DNA of 64,000 nt, taken from Promicromonospora sp. Populi (GTDB lineage Bacteria; Actinomycetota; Actinomycetes; Actinomycetales; Cellulomonadaceae). Position numbers and translations under genes: made by a program. Numbering within the stretch: position 1 is the stretch's first letter; every line of letters begins with the position of its first letter. Where the stretch lies: NCBI RefSeq assembly GCF_041081105.1, contig NZ_CP163528.1, positions 1,922,001 through 1,986,000 of the forward strand, read 5' to 3'. The notes below the pieces were generated by a model. The model was not told the origin of the DNA. It worked only from the letters and a program-made list of their open reading frames with translations, and made no database searches. Positions 43,471 to 52,853 of the stretch are shown piece by piece.

Positions 43471-45306
43471 TCAGCGGCTGCTGACCTTGCCGACGAGGGA
43501 CGCGATCGGCGCGATCACCAACGGCCTCGCCGCGACGACCGCCGCGACCGCGACGACGAGACCCCCCGCGAACCAGGCGAAGCCCACCCAGCTGACCGTG
43601 TCAGAGGCCGCGAACATGTGGTTCAGGTTGCGCAGCGCTCCCGTGGCGAACACCAGGGTGACGTGCACGATCACGAACAGCACGAAGAAGAGCATCGTCG
43701 GGAAGTGGATTGCCCGAGCCACCGGCGCCGGGTAGAGCCTGTTCAGCCGATCCGCGTCCTTGGGCCACCACTCGCTCATGCGCAGCCCGGTGATCGCGGC
43801 CAGCGGGGCTGCGACGAACACCACCGTGAAGTACATGAGCTGCTGCAGGCTGTTGTAGTTCACCCAGCCGTGCTCAGTGGGCCAGTTCAGCGTGAGGTAC
43901 TGCAGCATCGCCGACGCCGCGTTCGGGAACACCTCCCACGAGGTCGGCACGATCCGTACCCAGTGCCCGGTCGCGAACAGGAGGACCACGAACGCGGCCC
44001 CGTTGGCCAGCCACAGCAGGTCGATGCCGGTGTGCAGCCACAGGTTGATGCTGATCTTCTTGCCGCCCCTCGCGGGCGTCCAGTAGGCGGGCGGGGTCTT
44101 CTGGTACCGCACCTGCAGACCCGTGCGGACGATCAGCACCATGAAGAAGAAGTTCAGGTAGTGCATCCAGTTCGCCCAGACGGGGAAGCCGACCGGGGCG
44201 GACTCGGGCAGCTCGTAGGACCCGGGGTAGCGCTCCAGGAACCCGGGCACGCCCGGCAGCGTGGTCACGCCACGAGCGGCCAGCACGATGATCCCCGCAG
44301 CGGCGACGACGCCGGCCAGCCCCCACCCGAGGATCCGCGCCCACCCACCCAGGGTGCGCGAGCCGATCCTGCGCGGCTCCCGCGCGGGCTCGGCGGGTCG
44401 TGTGGGGGCGGTCGGGCGTGCGGGCGTGCTCACGCTCACCGGCGCGGCCGGGGCCCCCGGGGCGGGTTCGACGGCGGCAGGCGGCTGGACGACCGGCGCG
44501 CTCTCGCCCTGGGCGGCGGGAGTGCTCGGTGCCAGGGCTACCGGCGCCGGCTCGGGCGCGAGTGAGCCGCTGTCGATCACCTCGGCGCGAGAGGGCTCGG
44601 CCGCGGCCGGCACAGTGACCGCGGCCGGCGCTGTAGCCGCGGCAGGCGCAGTGGCCACATCGGGAGCGACGGCGAGTCGTCGCTGGACCGCGACCGTCTC
44701 CGCCGGAGGCCAGGGCTCGCCACCGGCGATCCGTGGCAGGCCGCGGCGCAGCACCACCTCCTCCGTGACAGTGTCGGCGGTCAACCCAGCTGGCGCGGGT
44801 GCGGCCGGGGTCTCCGCGGTCGCCAGCACGGCGGCGGCCGGGGCGCCCGAAGCGGCGGGCGAGTCCGCGGTCGCGGCGTCCGCCCCCTCGCTTACGACGG
44901 CGGTACCGCCCACGGCAGGCAGGCCTACGGACGGGGTTACCGCCGGAGCCGGGGAGCGGTCCACCCGGACCAGAGCGGCCGGAGGCCAGGGCTCACCACC
45001 GGCGACACGCGGCAGGCCGCGACGCAGCGCGACCTCGACGGCGCTGTCCGGAGCCGGGACGTGCGCAGCACCAGCCGCGGGCTCGGCGACCGCCGCACGA
45101 GGAGCTGCCGCCACACCAATCGCGGGCTCGACAGCCGCCACAGCGACCGCAGGCTCAGCAGCTGCTACGGCGGGCGCGGCCTCCTGCACAGCGGTGCCGA
45201 CGGCCCCAGCCGGAGCAGGCGCCGCGGCTTCGTCGGCCGGCGGCCAGGCCGGTCCACCGGGATGACGCGGCAGCCCCTGACGAAGACCCTGGGTGAACGT
45301 CGCCAC
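43471..45306 (-). CDS. Cytochrome b-type membrane protein with PWPP repeats
   Basis: The 611-residue protein has an N-terminal region of about 330 residues that is Pro/Ala-rich and contains three copies of a motif like RGLPRxxGGxPWPP (near residues 10, 93 and 191). One isolated membrane helix follows (about 340-362). Then comes a cytochrome b561/b6-like domain with about four helices bearing histidines (WMHYLNFFFM, WLHTGIDLLW, AIHFPTMLFF, VIVHVTLVF), probably two haem b. It follows etfA by 5 bases, so electrons from the ETF may pass through it to quinone. GTG 45306. Confidence 0.78.
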   Translation of the reverse strand: MATFTQGLRQGLPRHPGGPAWPPADEAAAPAPAGAVGTAVQEAAPAVAAAEPAVAVAAVEPAIGVAAAPRAAVAEPAAGAAHVPAPDSAVEVALRRGLPRVAGGEPWPPAALVRVDRSPAPAVTPSVGLPAVGGTAVVSEGADAATADSPAASGAPAAAVLATAETPAAPAPAGLTADTVTEEVVLRRGLPRIAGGEPWPPAETVAVQRRLAVAPDVATAPAAATAPAAVTVPAAAEPSRAEVIDSGSLAPEPAPVALAPSTPAAQGESAPVVQPPAAVEPAPGAPAAPVSVSTPARPTAPTRPAEPAREPRRIGSRTLGGWARILGWGLAGVVAAAGIIVLAARGVTTLPGVPGFLERYPGSYELPESAPVGFPVWANWMHYLNFFFMVLIVRTGLQVRYQKTPPAYWTPARGGKKISINLWLHTGIDLLWLANGAAFVVLLFATGHWVRIVPTSWEVFPNAASAMLQYLTLNWPTEHGWVNYNSLQQLMYFTVVFVAAPLAAITGLRMSEWWPKDADRLNRLYPAPVARAIHFPTMLFFVLFVIVHVTLVFATGALRNLNHMFAASDTVSWVGFAWFAGGLVVAVAAVVAARPLVIAPIASLVGKVSSR

Positions 45307-45311
45307 GGTGG

Positions 45312-46274
45312 TTAAGCCTTCGCCTTCTCGATCTCGGCGATGAGCTGCGGCACGACGGTGAACACGTCGCCCACGATCCCGAAGTCGGCGATCTCGAAGA
45401 TCGGGGCGTCCTCGTCCCTGTTGATCGCGACGATGGTCTTGGCGGTCTGCATGCCGGCCAGGTGCTGGATCGCGCCGGAGATCGCCAGGGCGATGTAGAG
45501 CTGCGGCGCGACCTGCACGCCCGTCTGGCCCACCTGGGCCGACGACGGCACGAACCCGGCGTCGACCGCGGCACGCGACGCGCCGACCGCGGCGCCAAGT
45601 GCGTCAGCGAGCTGCTCGACGAGGGCGAAGTCCTCCTTCGATCCCAGGCCCCAGCCGCCCGAGACGACCTTCGCGGCACCTCGCAGATCGGGGCGTCCGG
45701 CGGTCTTCTCGGCAACTTCGACCGAACCGATCGTGGCGGCGGCAACACCGCTCGCAGCCACCTCCAGCATGATCTCGGCCAGCGGCCGCGCCTCGGCACG
45801 TGCTTCGACCGCGCCCTGACGCACCGTGATGACCGGCGCTCCGTGCGTCACCGTCGCAGTCACCGCGTACGACCCGCCATAGGCGGAGCTACGGGCGATG
45901 ACGCCCTGGTCGTCGCGGGCCACCGCGATCGCGTCGACGACCAGGCCCGAGCGGGCGCGTACCGCGAAGCGGGCGGCGGCCTCCCGGCCGTCGACCGAGT
46001 GGGACGCCAGGACGGCGTCGGGCCGGACCAGGGCCGCAGCGGCGACCAGGGCGTCGACCACGCCCACCTGACCGTCGGCCGGCGCAGGAGCGCGCAGCAC
46101 CGTGGCGGCCCCGAGCTCGGCGGCCGCCTTGGCAGCCGCATCGTCACCGAGGACGAGCGCGACCGGCGTCCCCACGGTCGAGGCCGCACCCAGCAGTGCG
46201 GCCGAGGACTTCGCCAGTCCGCCGTCGGGCGTCGTGTCGAGCAGTACCAGGATCGAGTCAGCAGCGTGAGTCAT
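45312..46274 (-). CDS. etfA: Electron transfer flavoprotein, alpha subunit
   Basis: The 320-residue protein has a C-terminal FAD-binding domain with the family signature: [10 protein letters not shown], then [28 protein letters not shown] and [20 protein letters not shown]. It forms a heterodimer with EtfB and accepts electrons from acyl-CoA dehydrogenases. ATG 46274 lies 11 bases after etfB. It belongs to the operon acyl-CoA dehydrogenase, etfB, etfA, cytochrome b. Confidence 0.95.
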   Translation of the reverse strand: MTHAADSILVLLDTTPDGGLAKSSAALLGAASTVGTPVALVLGDDAAAKAAAELGAATVLRAPAPADGQVGVVDALVAAAALVRPDAVLASHSVDGREAAARFAVRARSGLVVDAIAVARDDQGVIARSSAYGGSYAVTATVTHGAPVITVRQGAVEARAEARPLAEIMLEVAASGVAAATIGSVEVAEKTAGRPDLRGAAKVVSGGWGLGSKEDFALVEQLADALGAAVGASRAAVDAGFVPSSAQVGQTGVQVAPQLYIALAISGAIQHLAGMQTAKTIVAINRDEDAPIFEIADFGIVGDVFTVVPQLIAEIEKAKA

Positions 46275-46285
46275 CGTCGTCCTTC

Positions 46286-47065
46286 TCAGATCAGGTGGTT
46301 CTCGGCCAGGAAGGCCGACAGTCGGACGGCGGCGTCGCCGTCGTCGTCGGTGATCTTCACTCCCCCGCCTCGCGGAGGACGGGCGTCGATCGCGAGCATG
46401 ATCGAGCGCGACGTGCTCAGGTCGTCCGCGTCGATGCCGAGGTCGGCGAGCGAGAGCACCTCCACCGGCTTCTTCTTCGCCGCCATGATCCCCTTGAAGC
46501 CCGGGAACCGGGGGTCGGGGAGCGCCTCGGTCACCGACACGACGGCCGGCAGCGGCGCGCTCAGGCCCACCGCCGCGTCCTCCGACAGACGCGTGCCGCT
46601 GACCTCGGCGTCCCCGATGGTCACCGCAGTGAGGTTCGTCAGGCTCGGCAGGCCCAGGTGCTCGGCCACCATCGCCGGCAGCACCCCGCCCATGCCGTCC
46701 GTGGACTGGTTGCCGGCGAGCACCAGGTCGTACCCGACCCGGCCCAGCGCCGCCGCGATCACCTCGGCCGTCAGCCCGAGGTCCGCGCCGACGAGCCCGC
46801 CGTCGACGACGTGCGTTGCACTCGCCGCACCCATCGCGAGGCACTTGCGGATCGACGTCGTCGACTCCTCGGGACCGACGGCCAGCACGTGCACGTCAGT
46901 GCCCTCGTGTGCGTCGGCGTAGGTGAGCGCGACCTCGAGGGCGCGCTCCCCGATCTCGTCGGCTACGAGAGCTGCCGTAGCGCGCTCGGCGAGCCCCGTC
47001 TCCAGGCTGAGCGTCCGCTCAACGTTGGTGTCGGGCACGACTTTCACCAGGACGACGATCCTCAT
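46286..47065 (-). CDS. etfB: Electron transfer flavoprotein, beta subunit
   Basis: The 259-residue protein starts [20 protein letters not shown] and has the ETF beta pattern [20 protein letters not shown] with [10 protein letters not shown], which binds AMP. It is cytosolic, second in the operon after the acyl-CoA dehydrogenase (42-base gap) and before etfA. Confidence 0.95.
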   Translation of the reverse strand: MRIVVLVKVVPDTNVERTLSLETGLAERATAALVADEIGERALEVALTYADAHEGTDVHVLAVGPEESTTSIRKCLAMGAASATHVVDGGLVGADLGLTAEVIAAALGRVGYDLVLAGNQSTDGMGGVLPAMVAEHLGLPSLTNLTAVTIGDAEVSGTRLSEDAAVGLSAPLPAVVSVTEALPDPRFPGFKGIMAAKKKPVEVLSLADLGIDADDLSTSRSIMLAIDARPPRGGGVKITDDDGDAAVRLSAFLAENHLI

Positions 47066-47107
47066 GGGCGAACTCTGCTCTTTCCTCGGACTACTGACGT
47101 GGGAAGA

Positions 47108-48274
47108 CTACTTGCGGCCGGTGATGCTGCGGGCGACGATCTCGCGCATCACCTCGTTCGTGCCACCGTAGATGCGGTGCACGCGGGCATCGAGGAAGGC
47201 ACGCGCGATCGGGTACTCCAGGATGTAGCCGTACCCGCCGTGCAGCTGGACGCCCTGGTCGAGGATCTCCCACTCCCGCTCGGTGCACCAGAACTTCACC
47301 TTCGCGGCCTCGTCCGCGCTGAGCTTGCCCTGCCGGTAGAGGTTCATCGCGCGGTCGATGTAAGCCCACATGACGTCCACCGTGGTGGCCATCTCCGCCA
47401 GCCGGAACCGGGTGTTCTGGAAGTCGATGACCGGCTTGCCGAACGCCTCGCGGCTCGTCGTGTAGTCGATCGTCCACTCCACCGCGGCCTCGCCCACCGC
47501 GGCGGCGACGGCACCGATCGAGAGGCGCTCCAGCGGCAGGTTCATCATGAGATGCACGAACCCGCGGCCCTCGACGCCGCCGATCAGGTTCTCGTCCGGC
47601 ACGAAGACGTCGCTGAAGCTCAGCTCGGCCGTGTCGTGGCCCGGGAAGCCCATCTTGTGCAGCTTCTTGCTGTGCTCGAAGCCCTCCATGCCGTCCTCGA
47701 GGATGACGAGGCTGAAGGCGTCCGGGCGGTTGCCCTCACCGGTCTTGACGAACGTGACGACGATGTCCGCCGTCTTGCCGCTGGAGATGAACGTCTTGGC
47801 ACCGTTGACGATGTAGCCGCCGTCCACCTTCTTTGCGGTGGTCCGCGCGGCCCGCAGGTCGCTGCCCGCACCCGGCTCGGTCATCGCGAGCGCGCCGAGC
47901 ACCTCGGCCGTGGCCATCTTCGGAAGCCACTTCGCCTTCTGGGCGTCGGTGCCGAAGTGGGCGATGTACGGCACCGCGAGGTCGTCCTGGATCCCCGCGG
48001 CCCCGGCCAGCGCCGACCCGTGGCCGCTGCGGATGAGCTCCTCGTTCACCACGCTGCGGAAGCGGTAGTCCATCAGCATCCCGGCGCCGCCGAACTCCTC
48101 CGGCACCGAGAGCCCGACGATGCCGTGCTCCGCCGCGGCCTTCATGGTGGCGCGGTCGACCTCACCGTCGGCGTCCCACTGCTTCGCCTTCTCCGAGGTG
48201 ACGTAACGCTTGACGAACTCCTTCACGACCTCGCGGAACGCTTCGTGGTCCTCGTCGTAGATGTCACGCTGCAT
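47108..48274 (-). CDS. Acyl-CoA dehydrogenase family protein
   Basis: The 388-residue protein has a typical FAD-dependent fold with ALAMTEPGAGSDLRAARTTA, TFISSGKTADI and the C-terminal HGGYGYILEYPIARAFLDAR and IYGGTNEVMREIVAR. It introduces a 2,3-double bond in an acyl-CoA, passing electrons to ETF. Chain length or branching preference is not readable. ATG 48274 is preceded by AAAGG. First gene of the ETF/cytochrome operon. Confidence 0.92.
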   Translation of the reverse strand: MQRDIYDEDHEAFREVVKEFVKRYVTSEKAKQWDADGEVDRATMKAAAEHGIVGLSVPEEFGGAGMLMDYRFRSVVNEELIRSGHGSALAGAAGIQDDLAVPYIAHFGTDAQKAKWLPKMATAEVLGALAMTEPGAGSDLRAARTTAKKVDGGYIVNGAKTFISSGKTADIVVTFVKTGEGNRPDAFSLVILEDGMEGFEHSKKLHKMGFPGHDTAELSFSDVFVPDENLIGGVEGRGFVHLMMNLPLERLSIGAVAAAVGEAAVEWTIDYTTSREAFGKPVIDFQNTRFRLAEMATTVDVMWAYIDRAMNLYRQGKLSADEAAKVKFWCTEREWEILDQGVQLHGGYGYILEYPIARAFLDARVHRIYGGTNEVMREIVARSITGRK

Positions 48275-48450
48275 GGCTTCGCCTTTCGTTGGGCCGGGCG
48301 GCTGTGGTGCCCGGCGCGTCCTGCTCGTCGTCGAGCGTCTCGTGCGTCGGCGTCGCGCCGCCACCGGGCTTTGGCGAGTATGCCTGAGACGCAGTATCAG
48401 ATCAAGCGTTGTCACTGGCGAGCTCACGCAGTCTTTCGTGAGCTCTGAGA

Positions 48451-48732
48451 TCAGTCTGTCCTGTCGGAGTGCCCCAGGGATCTGCCGGGAGCGATGATGT
48501 CCCGCACGCGGCGTTTGAGCTCCGTGATCTCAGGAAACCCGCCGTCGCGTTTGCGGTTCCACACCCGCTCGTCCCCGACCTCGATCCGGAACACTCCACC
48601 CGAGGACGGCACGATCGCCACCTCACCGATCTCGTCCGAGAACGTCTGCAACAGCTCCCCGGCGTACCACTGGGCGCGCAACTGCCAGCGGCACTGGGTG
48701 CAGTAGGTGATCACGATGCGTGGCGTGGGCAT
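48451..48732 (-). CDS. SelT/SelW/SelH-type Rdx family protein
   Basis: The 93-residue protein has a thioredoxin-like small fold with ITYCTQCRWQLRAQWYAGEL. Its CxxC motif replaces the CxxU of selenoproteins. VAIVPSSGGVFRIEVGDERV and RDGGFPEITELKRRVRD complete the pattern. A redox role is likely but undefined. ATG 48732 is chosen as the conserved start; the same frame upstream is att-like repeat (copy B), not protein. Confidence 0.88.
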   Translation of the reverse strand: MPTPRIVITYCTQCRWQLRAQWYAGELLQTFSDEIGEVAIVPSSGGVFRIEVGDERVWNRKRDGGFPEITELKRRVRDIIAPGRSLGHSDRTD

Positions 48733-48754
48733 GCGGTCACTTTGCCATGCGCGT

Positions 48755-48865
48755 CGTACGACCCCGCCAGAACCCCCATTACGCGCCGTCGACACCCAAA
48801 CCGCCAACGCTCGCGGGCCGCAGAATTCCAGCGTTCGCCGGATGCCACCCGCTGGCCGGCCAGTC
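48755..48865 (-). repeat. att-like repeat, copy B (degenerate)
   Basis: CCGCCAACGCTCGCGGGCCG, starting at 48801 and followed by CAGAATTCCAGCGTT, matches copy A at 3416-3452 with few changes. The flanking GACGGCGC-type block is also recognisable. It is in the same (minus) orientation as copy A. The RNase P-like part and GTCCGCA arms are missing. It separates the Rdx gene from the duplicated secretion leader. Confidence 0.6.
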
Positions 48866-49183
48866 GCTTGTATTTTCTGGCGAGTCACGGCAGGATTGAC
48901 GTTACGTTGCGTCATCACCAGTGACGGAGGCCATCATCGCCAGTCCGGAGCCGACCGCAGGCCTACTTCTGAACAAACGCAACCCAGGACTTGGCGAACA
49001 GGTAGGCGGCCACCGCGGGGCTCTACGTCTTCACGCCGAGCGTCTTTGACGACCTGTCCGTGACCCGGTCCTGCTCGCGCTCGAGCGGTTGATTCGCGCG
49101 AGCCCCCCAGTTGTGCGGCCCGAGAGCCGGGCCGTCGAGACGGACGAGAGTCCGTCGGAAGATGAAATGAAGGAGGGAACTAC
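48866..49183 (+). promoter_or_regulatory. Duplicated secretion leader, copy 1
   Basis: The distal part (about 48868-48985) matches the region upstream of the second lectin gene, including GTTACG-TTG-CGTCAT and GGAGGCCATCAT motifs. The proximal part (about 49095-49183) matches the region upstream of the first lectin. It holds GGCCCG-rich and GACGGAC-GAGA-GTCCGTC (49139-49156) hairpins, then AAGGAGG at 49170-49176. The middle (about 48985-49095) is not shared. It probably contains promoter, operator and 5'UTR for the lyase-like gene. Confidence 0.6.
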
Positions 49184-50263
49184 ATGTTCGCATCATTGAT
49201 CAGCCGCGTTCGAATGGCAGCGGCAGTTGCAATCACGGCAGGAATGACACGATCACAGACCTCGACCCTGAGTCAACGTGCTCGACGAATGACGGCCATC
49301 ACCCTGGCGGCAACCCTGACCGCCTCGCTGGGCGTCGCCGCGGTGGCGACCACGCAACCCGCCAGCGCGGCAGACAGTGCGGTAGTAGAGGTCCCCAGCT
49401 ACGCGATGGGTATCCCAGGTAGGACCTGGGAGATCCAGAAGCCCTCCCTGTGCGGTGCGGAGATCGGCGCCGGCGGCAACCTATTTGAGAACGGACGGAC
49501 GTACGACGGCAGGTGTCAGGGTGCGGGCCAGGTGCCCACCATCACGGGGACCGCGGAAGCACCGGCGCTGACGTTCCGCACGAAGCATGACTTCAGGTAC
49601 CCGGGCGCCATCCTTGAGAACGCAGAGATGAACACCTGGGTGGGCTCCGACGGCAAGCGGCTCCGGGACCGCACCGAGCTCGCGACGACGAGGGGAACTC
49701 TGCCGTTCAACACCAACGTGTGGGTCGGGTTCGACATCCGCATCCCCGCGGGCGTCGATGACGTGACCGGCAGCGGGGCGTACGTGATGCAGCTGTGGCA
49801 GTGCAACGCGAACCCGATCGGCGGCGTGCGCATCCAGTCGGGCGCCGGCAACGGGCACAACCTCCAGTTCACACGCCGGGGCGACGACCCGACCGTGAGC
49901 GACACGTACTACAACACGTCGATGGCAACCCAGAGCATCGGCACCGACGAGTGGCACTCCTTCGTCATCAAGTACCACGTGACGCCGTACAGCGCCGGCG
50001 GGGCCAAGGGGCTCATCGAGGTCTGGCACAGGAGGGTCGGAGCGACCACCGTCGAGACGAAGATCCTCGAGCAGGAGGACTACTTCGGCTACCGACCGAA
50101 CACGACGTGCGACGACGGCGAGGACATCTACTACGACGACTCCTTCCGGATCAAGTACGGCATGTACAAGGACTACCAGCCGGGCGCGACGTTCCGGGCC
50201 GACTACCGGAACGTGAGGATCGGCGCCAGCAAGGCTGAGGTACAGCCCTACTACCGCGACTGA
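49184..50263 (+). CDS. Secreted polysaccharide-lyase-like protein
   Basis: This 359-residue protein has two stacked N-terminal signals. The first 20 residues (MFASLISRVRMAAAVAITAG) are shared with the two lectins at 52854-53899. A second hydrophobic signal (MTAITLAATLTASLGVAAVA from residue 36) ends near PASAADS. The mature domain is a jelly-roll type resembling heparin lyase I-like polysaccharide lyases (VWVGFDIRIPAG; DEWHSFVIKYHV; RIKYGMYKDYQPG). The substrate is unknown. It appears that a native start at Met36 was extended by fusion to a transferred leader. Confidence 0.7.
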   Translation: MFASLISRVRMAAAVAITAGMTRSQTSTLSQRARRMTAITLAATLTASLGVAAVATTQPASAADSAVVEVPSYAMGIPGRTWEIQKPSLCGAEIGAGGNLFENGRTYDGRCQGAGQVPTITGTAEAPALTFRTKHDFRYPGAILENAEMNTWVGSDGKRLRDRTELATTRGTLPFNTNVWVGFDIRIPAGVDDVTGSGAYVMQLWQCNANPIGGVRIQSGAGNGHNLQFTRRGDDPTVSDTYYNTSMATQSIGTDEWHSFVIKYHVTPYSAGGAKGLIEVWHRRVGATTVETKILEQEDYFGYRPNTTCDDGEDIYYDDSFRIKYGMYKDYQPGATFRADYRNVRIGASKAEVQPYYRD

Positions 50264-50347
50264 CCTCCTGATCTGTCTGCGGTGATAGAGGCCGCCTTTA
50301 CAACCACCGCTTCCCCGAAAGGCCGTTCCCTGAAGGCGGGTTCTACC

Positions 50348-50388
50348 GATCCCCGCAACACCCTGGATTTCAGGGAGTTGCGGGGATC
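50348..50388 (+). promoter_or_regulatory. Long hairpin immediately before transposase start
   Basis: GATCCCCGCAAC (50348-50359) pairs with GTTGCGGGGATC (50377-50388), and inside it CCCTG pairs with CAGGG around GATTT. The 3' arm ends one base before the GTG start at 50389, so in transcripts entering from outside the start region would be held in structure. Such hairpins in other IS families limit read-through expression of transposase. Confidence 0.7.
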
Positions 50389-51771
50389 GTGGTTTCTGAG
50401 GAGTTGAGAGCGAGGTTCTTCGAGGCCTTGGACCGGGAGAATGGCAGCATCTCGGGTGCTGCTCGGGTTGTCGGTGTGAACCGCGCGACGGCGGGCGGGT
50501 GGGCGCGCAGGGCTGGTGTTCGCGGGCGTGGCAAGCCCGGCAGGGCCGGGCATCCGCGGCGGGCGGAGTACGACCGGCTTCGCGCGGCCGGTGTTCGACG
50601 ACGTGATGCTGCAGCGCAGGTCGGGGTCCATGAGCGCACGGCCGAGGACTGGGACCACGGGATCCGCAAGGGTAAACACACGCGCCTGCGCCCCGACGGT
50701 CGTCTGATCGACTACAAGACCGGTGTGACCACCATCGTCCCCACGTCCTTGGCGCCGTCTCTCGCGGCCCTCGAGGCGCAGCTGCATCCCCGGTTCCTGA
50801 CGGTGGCGGAACGGGAACAGATCGCGGATCTGCGTCGACGAGGTCAGTCGCTGCGGGCGATCGGGCGGGCGCTGGGCCGGCCGGCGTCCACGATCAAGCG
50901 CGAGCTCGACGCCCGCTCGACCCAGGGTGACTACCGGCCGCACCGGGCGCAGCGGGCGTGGGCGACCAGCCGCGCACGGTCCAGGACGTCCAAGCTCGCC
51001 CAGGACGGTCCGCTGCGCGACTATGTCGCGGCCCGGCTGGCCGAGCAGTGGTCGCCCGAGCAGATCTGCCACGCTCTGGTGCAGGAGTTTCCCCACGACG
51101 AGAGCATGCGGGTGAGCACGGAGACGATCTACCAGGCGATCTACGTCCAGGCCCGTGGCGGGCTACGACGTGAGGTCACCGATGCGCTGCGCACCGGACG
51201 CACTCGCCGCAAACCGCACAGGAGCCCAGAGCAGCGCGCGCCCCGGTTCGTCGACGAGATGGTCATGATCTCCGAGCGCCCTGCCGAGGTCGCCGACCGG
51301 GCCGTGCCCGGCCACTGGGAAGGCGACCTGATCGTCGGCACCGGCTCCCAGTCCGCGATCGTGACTCTCGTTGAACGCTCGACGCGCTACGTGATGCTCG
51401 GGCACCTACCCGGCGGGCACACCGCCGAGGAAGTCCGCGACGTGCTCGTGCCGCTGATCAAGACGTTGCCCGAGCACCTGCGCGGGTCGCTGACCTGGGA
51501 CCAGGGCTGCGAGATGGCTGCGCACAAGCAGTTCACCGTGGCGACCGGCGTGCCGGTCTACTTCTGCGACCCGCACTCTCCATGGCAGCGCGGCAGCAAC
51601 GAGAACACCAACGGGCTCCTGCGCCAGTACTTCCCCAAGGGCACCGACCTGTCAGTCCACACAGCCACAGACCTCGAGCGTGTCGCCCAGCGACTCAACG
51701 GCCGACCACGCAAGACGCTCGACTGGAGAACTCCAGCCGAGCGTCTGCGTGATCTACTGACAGCCGTCTAG
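50389..51771 (+). CDS. IS30-family transposase
   Basis: The 460-residue protein has N-terminal helix-turn-helix regions (GAARVVGVNRATAGGWARRA; REQIADLRRRGQSLRAIGRA) and a DDE catalytic core. The core contains HWEGDLIVGTGSQSAIVTLV, WDQGCEMAAHKQF and SPWQRGSNENTNGLLRQYFP, which carry the three acidic residues. Length is normal for actinobacterial IS30 members (about 450). GTG 50389 follows the hairpin directly, and no conventional ribosome binding site is free. Confidence 0.95.
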   Translation: MVSEELRARFFEALDRENGSISGAARVVGVNRATAGGWARRAGVRGRGKPGRAGHPRRAEYDRLRAAGVRRRDAAAQVGVHERTAEDWDHGIRKGKHTRLRPDGRLIDYKTGVTTIVPTSLAPSLAALEAQLHPRFLTVAEREQIADLRRRGQSLRAIGRALGRPASTIKRELDARSTQGDYRPHRAQRAWATSRARSRTSKLAQDGPLRDYVAARLAEQWSPEQICHALVQEFPHDESMRVSTETIYQAIYVQARGGLRREVTDALRTGRTRRKPHRSPEQRAPRFVDEMVMISERPAEVADRAVPGHWEGDLIVGTGSQSAIVTLVERSTRYVMLGHLPGGHTAEEVRDVLVPLIKTLPEHLRGSLTWDQGCEMAAHKQFTVATGVPVYFCDPHSPWQRGSNENTNGLLRQYFPKGTDLSVHTATDLERVAQRLNGRPRKTLDWRTPAERLRDLLTAV

Positions 51772-52015
51772 GACCATCAGGTGTTGCGAAGACCGCTAGA
51801 AACCGCCGAAGGGAACGGCCTTTCGTAGGCGGCAACCCGGAGATCATTCGGCATGGTTGTGCCTACTGCCCGGCACGACTATCGATCATCTATCGACGCC
51901 GCTGGAGCCCTGGCGAAACTCGACACTCAGGCGATCGGACGGTGGAGGCTAACCAGGCCCAGCGCGCTCCGAATTTGTGTTGATCCTCAGCAGAGGTTCC
52001 CCGGAGAGTGTCGGG

Positions 52016-52561
52016 ATGCTGATCAGACAAGAAGGTCCGTCCGACGCCGAAGCGATCCGGGCAGTCACCGCGGCGGCCTTCGGTAGGGTCGCGCACGCCG
52101 CGCCACCGATCGAGCCCGATGGTGCACCCGGCGAGGCCACCCTGGTCGGATGGCTGCGCGACGACCCCGGGTGGGTGCCGCAGCTGTCACTGGTCGCCGG
52201 GCCCGGGCTTTCCAGCACGGAGGTGGTCGGTCACGTGATCGCCACCCACGGACGGCTCGCGGATCGGCCCGCGCTCGGGCTCGGGCCGCTCAGCGTGGAT
52301 CCCAAACACCAGGGCCGCGGGATCGGGTCCGCCTTGATGCACACGATCCTCGGCGCCGCTGATGCCCTGGGCGAACCGGTGGTGGTGCTGCTCGGCGAGC
52401 CGGCGCTCTACTCGCGGTTCGGCTTCGTACCTGCGCGCAGTCTCGGGATCGAGGCACCCGACCCTGCCTATGGCGACTACTTCCAGGCACGCACACTGAG
52501 CGCGTGGCGTGCGGAGTACGCGGGACGGTTCCGCTACGCCGCAGCGTTCGACCGACTCTGA
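52016..52561 (+). CDS. GNAT family N-acetyltransferase
   Basis: The 181-residue protein has an acetyl-CoA binding signature GLGPLSVDPKHQGRGIGSAL and a C-terminal YSRFGFVPA block typical of YhbS-like GNATs. ATG 52016 is preceded by CCGGAGAG. The acceptor is unknown. It lies between IS30 and att-like copy C and may be cargo. Confidence 0.88.
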   Translation: MLIRQEGPSDAEAIRAVTAAAFGRVAHAAPPIEPDGAPGEATLVGWLRDDPGWVPQLSLVAGPGLSSTEVVGHVIATHGRLADRPALGLGPLSVDPKHQGRGIGSALMHTILGAADALGEPVVVLLGEPALYSRFGFVPARSLGIEAPDPAYGDYFQARTLSAWRAEYAGRFRYAAAFDRL

Positions 52562-52587
52562 CCCCTATTTAGCAGCGTGAGCATGAC

Positions 52588-52714
52588 GCCCAGGCCGGAG
52601 CGTTAGAAGCGGACGAGCCAGCCTGTACGCCGGGTCCCCCGACAGGCTCTATGGCCTGTCGGGGAACCCGGCGGGATCAGCCGAGAACGCTGGAATTCTG
52701 CGGCCCGCGAGCGG
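52588..52714 (+). repeat. att-like repeat, copy C
   Basis: Read on the plus strand it matches copy A on the minus strand over about 125 bases. The complement of 52610-52662 contains CCCCGACAGGC hairpin arms and GCGTACAGGCTGGCTCGTCC, resembling the RNase P RNA 3' end. GAACGCTGGAATTCTGCGGC (52684-52703) follows. The GTCCGCA arms are absent on this copy. Confidence 0.65.
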
Positions 52715-52853
52715 GCGGCCATCGGTGTTCCCGGCAACCACCGCCGGCAACGTCAGTCGTCTGCTCGTCGGTCGGGACAGGTCTCGACAAGCTCGACCAA
52801 CCTCCGCATGCGTAGCGGCGGGCGACCACGCCAGAGGCATGGCCGCCCGCGAT

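Larger units (their letters stand above)
50316..51825 (+). mobile_element. IS30-family insertion sequence
   Basis: The element is about 1.5 kb, with imperfect terminal inverted repeats of about 44 bases starting GAAAGGCCGTTCCCT at the left end (50317) and, inverted, ending at 51825. Matching blocks GGCGG, TTCTA and CGCAACA continue inward. One transposase gene fills it. No clear target duplication is visible at the edges. It lies just after the polysaccharide lyase gene and appears intact. Confidence 0.85.

Noticed and set aside
46196..48448. Plus-strand frame opposite the ETF and dehydrogenase genes
   Set aside because: It spans three real genes in antisense, with no start signal or domain.
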